Positions 29,584 to 36,754 of a stretch of 64,000 nt of DNA are shown piece after piece. Origin of the DNA: Pseudonocardia phyllosphaerae (GTDB lineage: Bacteria; Actinomycetota; Actinomycetes; Mycobacteriales; Pseudonocardiaceae); assembly GCF_046546475.1 (NCBI RefSeq), contig NZ_JBKGXS010000001.1, positions 682,001 through 746,000 of the forward strand, read 5' to 3'. How positions within the stretch are numbered: position 1 is the first letter of the stretch; each line of letters opens with the position of its first letter. The notes beneath the pieces were generated by a model. It saw only the letters and a list, made by a program, of their open reading frames with translations. It made no database searches and was not told where the DNA came from. Position numbers and translations under genes: made by a program.

Positions 29584-29964
29584 ATGGCACGCGTTGCCGG
29601 CGTCGATCTTCCCCGCGAGAAGCGGATGGAGATCGCGCTCACCTACATCTACGGGGTCGGACGAGCCAAGTCCAAGCAGATCCTCGAGGCCACGGCCATC
29701 AGCCCGGACCTGCGGTCCAAGGAGCTGACGGACGAGGACGTCAACAAGCTCCGCGACTACATCGAGGAGCACCTCCAGGTGGAGGGCGACCTGCGCCGCG
29801 AGGTGCAGGCCGACATCCGCCGGAAGATCGAGATCGGCTCGTACCAGGGCATCCGCCACCGTCGCGGTCTCCCGGTCCGCGGCCAGCGCACGAAGACCAA
29901 CGCGCGCGGCCGCAAGGGTCCGAAGAAGACCGTCGCCGGTAAGAAGAAGGCAGGTAAGAAGTAA
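29584..29964 (+). CDS. rpsM: 30S ribosomal protein S13
   Basis: S13 (uS13), 126 residues, 30S head protein contacting L5 and P-site tRNA. MARVAGVDLPREKRMEIAL and the GIRHRRGLPVRGQRTKTNAR motif are conserved, and it ends in a lysine-rich tail. The ATG is chosen for the family N-terminus and the AGAGGAGA signal 9 nt before it. The stop shares a base with rpsK (TAATG). Confidence 0.98.
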   Translation: MARVAGVDLPREKRMEIALTYIYGVGRAKSKQILEATAISPDLRSKELTDEDVNKLRDYIEEHLQVEGDLRREVQADIRRKIEIGSYQGIRHRRGLPVRGQRTKTNARGRKGPKKTVAGKKKAGKK

Positions 29965-30371
29965 TGCCGCCCCGCGCACGCCAGGGCACCGGACCCAAGA
30001 AGGTCCGCCGTCGCGAGAAGAAGAACGTCGCGCACGGGCACGCCCACATCAAGTCCACGTTCAACAACACGATCGTGTCGATCACCGACCCGACCGGCGC
30101 CGTCATCGCCTGGGCCTCGTCCGGGCACGTCGGCCTCAAGGGCTCGCGCAAGTCGACGCCGTTCGCCGCGCAGCTCGCCGCCGAGAACGCCGCCCGCAAG
30201 GCGATGGACCACGGCATGAAGAAGTGCGACGTGTTCGTCAAGGGCCCGGGCTCGGGCCGCGAGACCGCGATCCGCTCGCTGCAGGCCGCCGGCCTCGAGG
30301 TCGGCACCATTTCCGACGTCACCCCGCAGCCGCACAACGGTTGCCGTCCGCCCAAGCGGCGCCGGGTCTAA
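29964..30371 (+). CDS. rpsK: 30S ribosomal protein S11
   Basis: S11 (uS11), 135 residues, platform protein near the E site. It contains AHIKSTFNNTIVSITD and the C-terminal PHNGCRPPKRRRV. Translation overlaps rpsM. It is followed by rpsD after 18 nt with a GGGAAGGGAG signal. Confidence 0.98.
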   Translation: MPPRARQGTGPKKVRRREKKNVAHGHAHIKSTFNNTIVSITDPTGAVIAWASSGHVGLKGSRKSTPFAAQLAAENAARKAMDHGMKKCDVFVKGPGSGRETAIRSLQAAGLEVGTISDVTPQPHNGCRPPKRRRV

Positions 30372-30389
30372 GGGGAAGGGAGAACCACC

Positions 30390-30995
30390 ATGGCTCGCTA
30401 CACCGGCCCCATGACCCGCAAGTCCCGCCGACTGAAGACCGACCTCGTCGGCGGCGACCAGGCGTTCGAGCGTCGTCCCTACCCGCCGGGCCAGCACGGC
30501 CGGATCCGGGTGAAGGAGACCGAGTACCTGCTGCAGCTCCAGGAGAAGCAGAAGGCCCGCTTCGGCTACGGCCTCCAGGAGAAGCAGCTCCGCGCCTACT
30601 ACGAGGAGGCGCACCGTCGCGAGGGCAAGACCGGCGACGAGCTGCTCCAGATCCTCGAGTCGCGCCTCGACAACGTCGTGTACCGCGCGGGCCTCGCCCG
30701 CACGCGTCGCATGGCCCGCCAGCTGGTGAACCACGGCCACTTCACGGTCAACGGGAAGAACGTGGACATCCCCAGCTACCGGGTCTCGCGCTACGACATC
30801 ATCGACGTGCGTGAGAAGTCGCGGAACATGGACCCGTTCGTCATCGCCAAGGAGACCCAGGGCGAGCGCCCGGTCCCGGCGTGGCTGCAGGTCGTCCCGT
30901 CGACGCTGCGCATCCTGGTGCACCAGCTCCCGGAGCGCGCTCAGATCGACACGCAGGTCACCGAGCAGCTGATCGTCGAGTTCTACTCGAAGTAG
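30390..30995 (+). CDS. rpsD: 30S ribosomal protein S4
   Basis: S4 (uS4), 201 residues, primary assembly protein of the 16S 5' domain. It begins MARYTGPMTRKSRRLKTDL; the N-terminal region lacks cysteines, so it is the zinc-free form. The S4 RNA-binding domain includes RQLVNHGHFTVNGKNVDIPS. Two hairpins separate it from rpoA. S4 represses the alpha operon in E. coli; whether the downstream hairpins play any similar part is open. Confidence 0.98.
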   Translation: MARYTGPMTRKSRRLKTDLVGGDQAFERRPYPPGQHGRIRVKETEYLLQLQEKQKARFGYGLQEKQLRAYYEEAHRREGKTGDELLQILESRLDNVVYRAGLARTRRMARQLVNHGHFTVNGKNVDIPSYRVSRYDIIDVREKSRNMDPFVIAKETQGERPVPAWLQVVPSTLRILVHQLPERAQIDTQVTEQLIVEFYSK

Positions 30996-31006
30996 CGACT
31001 CGGCAT

Positions 31007-31035
31007 CCCGCCGCCCCGCAGGGAGGGGCGGCGGG
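31007..31035 (+). promoter_or_regulatory. Strong hairpin in the rpsD-rpoA gap
   Basis: An 11-bp perfect GC stem (CCCGCCGCCCC/GGGGCGGCGGG) with a 7-nt loop, 11 nt after the rpsD stop. It is terminator-like but without a T-run, and rpoA follows, so partial termination or processing is more likely than a full stop. Confidence 0.65.
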
Positions 31036-31040
31036 CACCG

Positions 31041-31068
31041 CTGCGGCATCAAATAGCGGTTGCCGCAG
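31041..31068 (+). promoter_or_regulatory. Second hairpin just before the rpoA ribosome-binding site
   Basis: An 8-bp perfect stem CTGCGGCA/TGCCGCAG with a 12-nt A/T-containing loop, ending 5 nt before the AAGGAGG at 31074-31080 that serves rpoA. Its position suggests possible control of rpoA translation or an mRNA end. Confidence 0.5.
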
Positions 31069-31089
31069 GTGCTAAGGAGGCACATTCCC

Positions 31090-32142
31090 ATGCTGATCTC
31101 TCAGCGACCCGCACTCACCGAGGACGTGGTCACCGAGACCCGGTCGCGGTTCGTCATCGAGCCGCTCGAGCCGGGCTTCGGCTACACCCTCGGCAACTCC
31201 CTGCGCCGGACCCTGCTGTCCTCCATCCCCGGTGCCGCCGTCACGTCCATCCGGATCGACGGCGTCCTGCACGAGTTCACCACCGTGCCGGGGGTGAAGG
31301 AGGACGTCACCGACATCATCCTGAACCTCAAGGAGCTCGTCGTGAGCTCCGAGGAGGACGAGCCGGTGACGATGTACCTGCGCAAGCAGGGCCCGGGCCC
31401 GGTCACCGCCGGCGACATCGTGCCGCCGGCCGGGGTCACCGTGCACAACCCGGACCTGCACATCGCCTCGCTGAACGACAAGGGCCGGCTCGAGGTCGAG
31501 CTCGTCGTCGAGCGGGGTCGCGGGTACGTCCCGGCGATGCAGAACAAGGCGACCGGCGCCGAGATCGGCCGGATCCCGGTCGACTCGATCTACTCGCCGG
31601 TGCTGAAGGTGACCTACAAGGTCGAGGCGACGCGTGTCGAGCAGCGCACCGACTTCGACAAGCTCATCCTCGACGTCGAGTCGAAGCCGTCCATCACCCC
31701 GCGGGACGCGCTGGCCTCGGCCGGCAAGACCCTGGTCGAGCTGTTCGGCCTGGCCCGCGAGCTGAACGTGGACGCCGAGGGCATCGAGATCGGCCCCTCC
31801 CCGCAGGAGGCGGACACCATCGCGGCGTTCGCGATGCCGATCGAGGAGCTGGACCTCACGGTCCGTTCCTACAACTGCCTCAAGCGCGAGGGCATCCACA
31901 CGGTCGGCGAGCTCGTCGGCCGCAGCGAGGCGGACCTGCTCGACATCCGCAACTTCGGCGCCAAGTCGATCGACGAGGTCAAGATGAAGCTCGTCGGCCT
32001 CGGCCTGGCCCTCAAGGACAGCCCGCCCGGGTTCGACCCGTCGGCGGCGGCGAGCGACTACGGCGCAGACGGTGACGGCGGGTTCGACCCCGGCGCCTTC
32101 GGCGACGACGGTCAGGACTACGCAGAAACGGAGCAGTTGTAG
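31090..32142 (+). CDS. rpoA: RNA polymerase alpha subunit
   Basis: Alpha subunit, 350 residues: N-terminal assembly domain (about 1-230), linker, C-terminal DNA/activator-binding domain with the helix-hairpin-helix region (NCLKREGIHTVGEL ... LLDIRNFGAKSIDEVK), then an acidic, Asp/Gly-rich tail. The ATG at 31090 is chosen over an upstream frame extension because AAGGAGG lies 9 nt before it and MLISQRPALTEDVV is the family N-terminus. rplQ starts 2 nt after the stop. Confidence 0.98.
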   Translation: MLISQRPALTEDVVTETRSRFVIEPLEPGFGYTLGNSLRRTLLSSIPGAAVTSIRIDGVLHEFTTVPGVKEDVTDIILNLKELVVSSEEDEPVTMYLRKQGPGPVTAGDIVPPAGVTVHNPDLHIASLNDKGRLEVELVVERGRGYVPAMQNKATGAEIGRIPVDSIYSPVLKVTYKVEATRVEQRTDFDKLILDVESKPSITPRDALASAGKTLVELFGLARELNVDAEGIEIGPSPQEADTIAAFAMPIEELDLTVRSYNCLKREGIHTVGELVGRSEADLLDIRNFGAKSIDEVKMKLVGLGLALKDSPPGFDPSAAASDYGADGDGGFDPGAFGDDGQDYAETEQL

Positions 32143-32144
32143 CC

Positions 32145-32945
32145 ATGCCCCAGCCCACCAAGGGTGCCCGCCTCGGCGGGTCGCCCGCGCACCAGCGGCT
32201 GATCCTGGCCAACCTGGCGACTTCGCTGTTCGAGCACGGCCGGATCACGACGACCGAGGCCAAGGCCCGTCGGCTGCGTCCCTACGCGGAGCGGCTGATC
32301 ACCAAGGCCAAGAACGGCGACCTGCACAACCGGCGCGAGATCATGAAGGTGATCCGCGACAAGTCGGTCGTGCACCGCCTGGTCACCGAGATCGCGCCGT
32401 TCTTCGCGGACCGCGAGGGTGGCTACACCCGGATCACCAAGACGATGCCGCGCAAGGGCGACAACGCCGCCATGGCCGTCATCGAGCTGGTCTCGCAGAA
32501 GACGGCGACCGACGAGGCCAACCGTGCCCGTCGTGCCGCCGCCGCTCAGGCCGCCACCGCGGACGCCGAGCTCGACGACGCCGGTGAGGCCGAGAAGGCC
32601 GCGCCGTCGTCGGAGGCCGCGGACGCGGACGTCGACCAGGCCGTTGCCGCCGAGGAGTCCGCTGCGGCGGCCTCGGACGCGGCTGCGGACGGTCCGGTGG
32701 AGTCCGCCGCCGAGGCCGCGGAGACCTTCGAGGCGCCGTACGGCGAGGGCTCGCACGCCCCGCTGGCGGACGCGTCGCAGGCCCCCGAGGGCTTCGAGAT
32801 CAAGGGCAACGCCGACTCGATGCTGTACCACGTCCCCGGTTCGTCGTTCTACGACCGCACCGTGGCCGAGGTCTGGTTCGCCTCCGAGGAGGCCGCCGAG
32901 GCCGCCGGTTTCCAGAAGCCGGCGTCCCAGCGGAACGACTCCTGA
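32145..32945 (+). CDS. rplQ: 50S ribosomal protein L17 with a C-terminal extra domain
   Basis: L17 (bL17), 266 residues, about twice the E. coli length. The ribosomal core (MPQPTKGARLGGSPAHQRL to about residue 118) is followed by an Ala/Glu/Asp-rich linker and, from about residue 198, a conserved-looking domain with KGN (220-222), YHVPGSSFYDRT (228-239) and VWFASEEAAEAAGF. That pattern resembles the small 'sunset'-type domain; the name is from memory. Extended L17 tails occur in other actinobacteria. A 17-bp hairpin follows the stop. Confidence 0.95.
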   Translation: MPQPTKGARLGGSPAHQRLILANLATSLFEHGRITTTEAKARRLRPYAERLITKAKNGDLHNRREIMKVIRDKSVVHRLVTEIAPFFADREGGYTRITKTMPRKGDNAAMAVIELVSQKTATDEANRARRAAAAQAATADAELDDAGEAEKAAPSSEAADADVDQAVAAEESAAAASDAAADGPVESAAEAAETFEAPYGEGSHAPLADASQAPEGFEIKGNADSMLYHVPGSSFYDRTVAEVWFASEEAAEAAGFQKPASQRNDS

Positions 32946-33859
32946 GCAGTACGCACCACCCCGACGAGCCCGCCGTCCCCGACGGCGGGCTCGTCGGCGT
33001 TTCCGGGGATCCCGCCCCGGTACCCCGGCCCTCGCCGGAGCCGACCCGCCGGGTCCGGCTCGACGTCGCCTACGACGGCACCGACTTCTCCGGCTGGGCC
33101 CAGCAGCCGACGCGGCGCACTGTGCAGGGTGTGCTCACCGAGGCGCTGTCCACCGTGCTGCGCATCCCGCTGCGGCTCACCGTCGCCGGACGCACCGACG
33201 CCGGGGTGCACGCGTCCGGGCAGGTCTGCCACGCCGACCTGCCGGTGTCGCTCGAGCCGCAGATCGACGCGCTGCTGCGGCGGCTCAACCGGTTCCTGCC
33301 CGCCGACGTGCGGGTGCACGCCGTCACCCGGGTCCCGGACGCGTTCGACGCCCGGTTCTCCGCGCTGCGCCGGCATTACCGCTACCGGGTCACCACCGCG
33401 CCGTTCGGCGCCGAGCCGCTGCGTGCCCGCGACACCGTCGCCTGGCCCTACGCGCTGGACCCGGTCGCGATGAACGCCGCCTCGGCGCTGATGCTCGGTG
33501 AGCACGACTTCGCCGCCTACTGCAAGCGCCGCGAGGGTGCCACCACCGTCCGCGCGCTGCAGCGCTTCGAATGGGAGCCCGCCCCCGGCGAACCGGACGT
33601 GCTGGTCGCGGCGGTGTCGGCGGACGCGTTCTGCCATTCGATGGTCCGCAGCCTCGTCGGCGCGGTCCTCGAGGCCGGGCGCGGGCACCGGCCGGTGGAC
33701 TGGCCGTCCGGGCTGCTGAGCCGGACCGTGCGGGCCTCGGAGGTGACCGTCGCGCCGGCGCACGGGCTGTCACTGACCGGGGTCGACTACCCGGGCGACG
33801 ACGAGCTGGCGGCACGGGCGGAGACGACGCGGCGGATCCGGGTGCCGGGCGTGTCCTGA
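32942..33859 (+). CDS. truA: tRNA pseudouridine(38-40) synthase
   Basis: Converts U38-U40 of tRNA anticodon arms to pseudouridine. Conserved RLDVAYDGTDFSGWA, GRTDAGVHA (catalytic Asp, about residue 86 from this start), RHYRYRV and MVRSLVGA are present. The start is uncertain: no in-frame ATG, GTG or TTG precedes the YDGTDF motif, and the first GTG (33122) falls after it. CTG at 32942, which overlaps the rplQ stop as CTGA, is the best candidate and gives 305 residues, but a 17-bp hairpin lies inside that 5' end. The C-terminus is intact. Confidence 0.85.
   Translation: MSSTHHPDEPAVPDGGLVGVSGDPAPVPRPSPEPTRRVRLDVAYDGTDFSGWAQQPTRRTVQGVLTEALSTVLRIPLRLTVAGRTDAGVHASGQVCHADLPVSLEPQIDALLRRLNRFLPADVRVHAVTRVPDAFDARFSALRRHYRYRVTTAPFGAEPLRARDTVAWPYALDPVAMNAASALMLGEHDFAAYCKRREGATTVRALQRFEWEPAPGEPDVLVAAVSADAFCHSMVRSLVGAVLEAGRGHRPVDWPSGLLSRTVRASEVTVAPAHGLSLTGVDYPGDDELAARAETTRRIRVPGVS
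32961..32997 (+). terminator. 17-bp hairpin after rplQ
   Basis: Perfect 17-bp inverted repeat (32961-32977 with 32981-32997) with a CCC loop, 15 nt after the rplQ stop. It is the longest perfect stem seen in the window and looks like the terminator of the alpha operon. It lies upstream of the conserved part of truA, inside the frame extension that truA would need if it starts at CTG 32942. Confidence 0.8.
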
Positions 33860-33925
33860 CTCCCGGGTGTCAACTCCCGGTTACCGCTGTTCCCCGGGGT
33901 GGCTCCCGCGGGCCACAGTGTCCGC

Positions 33926-35323
33926 ATGACCACCGAGAAGCCCGCGGCGCCGGGCGCGGACCGCGGCTACGGGGACCGGGTCGTCGCCGTCGAGCCGGGG
34001 GCGAACGAGCCGGTGCCCGACGCCGAGCGGCACGGCAGCCCGCTGCAGCTGTTCCGGACGTGGTCCTCGCCGAACCTGGAGTTCGCGACGATCTTCGTCG
34101 GGGTCCTGTCGGTGCAGGCGTTCGGTCTGACGTTCGGCCAGGCGGTCGCCGCGATCGTGCTCGGCAACGGGCTCGCGGCCGTCGCGCTCGGGGTGCTGTC
34201 CGCCCGCGGGCCCGCGCACGGCGTCCCGCAGATGGTGCTGGGACGGCTGGCGTTCGGCTACGGCGGCAATGCGCTGCCCGCCGGGCTCATGACGCTCACC
34301 TCGGGATTCGGCTGGTTCGCGGTGAACAGCGTCAGCGCCGCGTTCGCGCTGTCGTCGCTGACCGGCGGCGGGCCCGTCGGATGGCTGGTCGCGGTCGTCG
34401 TCGTGCAGGTCGGGGTCGCCTACTTCGGGCACAACCTGGTGCAGGCCTTCGAGCGGATCGCGTTCCCGCTGCTCGCGATCGTGCTGGGCATCGGCGCGTG
34501 CACGGTGCTGGGGCTGTCCGACCCCTGGGCGGCCCCGCCGCCCGGCGGCCCGGGAGCGGTCGCGGGGTTCCTGCTGACCGTCGGTGCGGTCTTCGGCTAC
34601 GCGGCCGGCTGGACCCCCTACGCCGCGGACTACACCCGCTACCTGCCGCGGACCACCTCCACCCGGCTGACCGGGCTCTCCGCCGGGGCCGGGCTGATGG
34701 TCTCCTCGACGGTGCTGATGGTGGCCGGTGCGGCGTCGGTGAGCGCGGCGACGGCCGCCGGGCTCGACGGGGACAACCCGGTCGGGAACTACGTCGGCCT
34801 GTTCAACGAGGGGTTCGCGGACGTCACGCTGCTGGCGATCGCGCTCGGGGCGATGTCGGCGAACGTCCTCAACGTCTACTCGGGTGCGATGGCGTTCCTG
34901 TCGCTGGGTGTCGACGTGCCGATGCGCCGGGCCCGGGCGGTGGTGGCGCTGGTGTTCGGCGTCGTCGGGTTCGCGATCGCGGCCTACGCCCTCGACGACG
35001 CCGCGGCCGGCTACGAGGCGTTCCTGCTCGTCGTCGTGTACTGGATCGGGCCGTGGCTCGGCGTGGTGCTGACCGAGCAGTGGCTGCGGCGCGGACGGCC
35101 CGTCGACCCGGCCCTGTTCTACGACCGCGACCACCGCAACCACGCCGGCCCGATCGCGCTGCTCGTCGGGATCGTGGTGTCGGTCGGGCTGTTCGCGAAC
35201 CAGGAGCTGTTCGTCGGCCTGGTCGCGCGCGACCATCCGGAGGTCGGAGACATCGCCTTCGCGGTCGGCGCGGTGCTGTCGGCAGGCACCTACGTACTGC
35301 TGGGTGGGAGGGAACGGGTATGA
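33926..35323 (+). CDS. NCS1-family nucleobase (cytosine/purine) permease
   Basis: Cation-coupled importer of the NCS1 family (cytosine, uracil, allantoin, hydantoins or related bases), 465 residues, about 12 membrane helices. The region NLEFATIFVGVLSVQAFGLTFGQA and GRLAFGYGGNALPA and GWTPYAADYTRYLP match the purine-cytosine permease branch (CodB/FCY2-like). The ATG at 33926 is preferred to a GTG at 33899; a CACAGT box 6 nt before it may be a -10 of a leaderless mRNA. It overlaps the next gene (ATGA), and a cytosine-deaminase-like gene follows, which supports a pyrimidine substrate. Confidence 0.88.
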   Translation: MTTEKPAAPGADRGYGDRVVAVEPGANEPVPDAERHGSPLQLFRTWSSPNLEFATIFVGVLSVQAFGLTFGQAVAAIVLGNGLAAVALGVLSARGPAHGVPQMVLGRLAFGYGGNALPAGLMTLTSGFGWFAVNSVSAAFALSSLTGGGPVGWLVAVVVVQVGVAYFGHNLVQAFERIAFPLLAIVLGIGACTVLGLSDPWAAPPPGGPGAVAGFLLTVGAVFGYAAGWTPYAADYTRYLPRTTSTRLTGLSAGAGLMVSSTVLMVAGAASVSAATAAGLDGDNPVGNYVGLFNEGFADVTLLAIALGAMSANVLNVYSGAMAFLSLGVDVPMRRARAVVALVFGVVGFAIAAYALDDAAAGYEAFLLVVVYWIGPWLGVVLTEQWLRRGRPVDPALFYDRDHRNHAGPIALLVGIVVSVGLFANQELFVGLVARDHPEVGDIAFAVGAVLSAGTYVLLGGRERV

Positions 35324-36267
35324 GCGAGCTGATCCCGACCGTGGACCTCACCGCGGCCGACGCCGCAGCGGTGGACACCGCGCTGCAGCGGGCCGGGTTC
35401 CTGCAGGTCGTCGGGCACGATCTGCCCGGCGGTGCCGCGGGCGCGGTGCGCGCGGCCGCGCGGGAGTTCTTCGCGCTGCCCGAGGAGGTCAAGCGGCGCT
35501 ACGCGGTCGACGTCGGCGGGCGCGGCTGGCTGCCGCCGGGTGTGGAGGCCAACGAGCGGGTCGAGGACGGCGCGGCCGGGTCCCCGCCGGACCTGAAGGA
35601 GTCGTTCGCGATCGGCCCGTTCACCCCCACCGGCGACGCCGGGATGGACGCCGTGTGGTTCCCGCCGAACGTGTGGCCGGCCGAGGTCCCCGCGCTGCGC
35701 GAGGCCGCGACGGCGTACTGCACGGCGATGGAGCGGGTCGCCGGGGACCTGCTGGAGCTGTGCGCCGCGTCGCTGGGGCTGGACCGTGGCGCACTGCGGG
35801 ACCTCGCGGTGCACCCCACCTGGACGTTCAACATCAACCGGTACCCGCCGCTGACCGAGGTCGGCGCGCCCGCGCCGGGGCAGTTCCGGATCGGGCCGCA
35901 CACCGACTTCGGCACCGTCACGCTGCTCGACCGCGAGCCCGGGGCGGGCGGCCTGCAGGTCGACGTGGCCGGGCACGGCTGGACCGACGCGCCGTACGCA
36001 CCGGACGCGCTGACCGTCAACGTCGGCGATCTGCTCGCGCACTGGACCGGGCACCGCTGGCGGGCCGGGCGGCACCGCGTCCTGCCGCCGCAGGCGCACG
36101 CCCCGGACGAGGACCTGATCTCGCTGGTGTTCTTCTTCGAGCTGGACCACGACGCCGTCGTCACCCCGCTGGCGCCGCCGCTCGGGCACGAGAACCTGGA
36201 GCCGGTGGTGTCCGCACCGTTCCTGCGGGAGCGACTGGACGCGATCTCGGTCCAGCCGCCGGTATAG
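35320..36267 (+). CDS. Non-haem iron oxygenase of the isopenicillin-N-synthase-like family
   Basis: 315 residues, N-terminal DIOX_N-like half and C-terminal double-stranded beta-helix. Iron ligands are visible: His194 and Asp196 in GPHTDFGT and His252 in GRHRVLPP. The 2-oxoglutarate-binding Arg of the usual RxS motif is not there: the position reads LIS (266-268) in EDLISLVFFFE. It may use another co-substrate or bind 2-oxoglutarate differently. The family includes thymine 7-hydroxylase, suggestive next to a nucleobase permease and a deaminase, but the substrate is unknown. The ATG overlaps the permease stop (ATGA). Confidence 0.85.
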   Translation: MSELIPTVDLTAADAAAVDTALQRAGFLQVVGHDLPGGAAGAVRAAAREFFALPEEVKRRYAVDVGGRGWLPPGVEANERVEDGAAGSPPDLKESFAIGPFTPTGDAGMDAVWFPPNVWPAEVPALREAATAYCTAMERVAGDLLELCAASLGLDRGALRDLAVHPTWTFNINRYPPLTEVGAPAPGQFRIGPHTDFGTVTLLDREPGAGGLQVDVAGHGWTDAPYAPDALTVNVGDLLAHWTGHRWRAGRHRVLPPQAHAPDEDLISLVFFFELDHDAVVTPLAPPLGHENLEPVVSAPFLRERLDAISVQPPV

Positions 36268-36270
36268 GTT
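36265..36270 (+). promoter_or_regulatory. -10 box placing the deaminase on a leaderless transcript
   Basis: TAGGTT ends 7 nt before the ATG at 36278, the same box found before pntAA, and there is no ribosome-binding site. It overlaps the end of the oxygenase gene, so the deaminase may be expressed from the operon and from its own start. Confidence 0.5.
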
Positions 36271-36277
36271 CTCCCGC

Positions 36278-36721
36278 ATGGATCCGCGCTGGCTGGACGT
36301 CGCGATCGCCGAGGCCGAGCAGGGGCGCGCCGAGGGCGGCATCCCGATCGGCGCCGCGCTCGTCGGGCCGGACGGCGAGGTGCTCGGCCGCGGGCACAAC
36401 CGGCGTGTGCAGGACGACGACCCGACCGTGCACGGCGAGACCGACGCCTTCCGCAATGCCGGCAGGCTGCGCGACTACCGCGCCACGACGATGGTCACCA
36501 CGCTGTCACCGTGCTGGTACTGCGCCGGGCTGGTCCGCCAGTTCGGGATCGGTGCGGTGCTCATCGGTGAGGCGCGCACGTTCCACGGCGGGCACGACTG
36601 GCTCGCCGAGCACGGGGTGCGCGTCGAGGTGCTCGACGACGAGCGCTGCGTGGCGATGATGAGCGCGTTCGTCGCCGAGCGACCCGAGCTGTGGAACGAG
36701 GACATCGGCGTCGCCGAGTAG
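36278..36721 (+). CDS. Cytosine deaminase, FCY1-like (cytidine/dCMP deaminase fold)
   Basis: 147 residues, zinc hydrolase that would convert cytosine to uracil. Zinc/catalytic motif HGE (His52, Glu54) and PCWYC (Cys79, Cys82) are complete. The sequence follows yeast cytosine deaminase closely over its length: GGIPIGAALV, LGRGHNRR, HGETDAFRNAGRL, TTLSPCWYC, VLDDERC, ERPELWNEDIG. This differs from the bacterial amidohydrolase-type CodA. Substrate is inferred from that resemblance. It stands 10 nt after the oxygenase gene. Confidence 0.88.
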   Translation: MDPRWLDVAIAEAEQGRAEGGIPIGAALVGPDGEVLGRGHNRRVQDDDPTVHGETDAFRNAGRLRDYRATTMVTTLSPCWYCAGLVRQFGIGAVLIGEARTFHGGHDWLAEHGVRVEVLDDERCVAMMSAFVAERPELWNEDIGVAE

Positions 36722-36754
36722 CCCTGCTGTTGCGGAGCAGCCCTGCTGCCGTGG

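Noticed and set aside
33122..33859. truA starting at the first in-frame GTG
   Set aside because: It would delete the conserved YDGTDFSGWA segment before the catalytic Asp, so an upstream start is more likely.
33571..35319. Upstream extension of the oxygenase frame through truA and the permease
   Set aside because: It lies out of frame over two real genes; the oxygenase starts at ATG 35320, which overlaps the permease stop.
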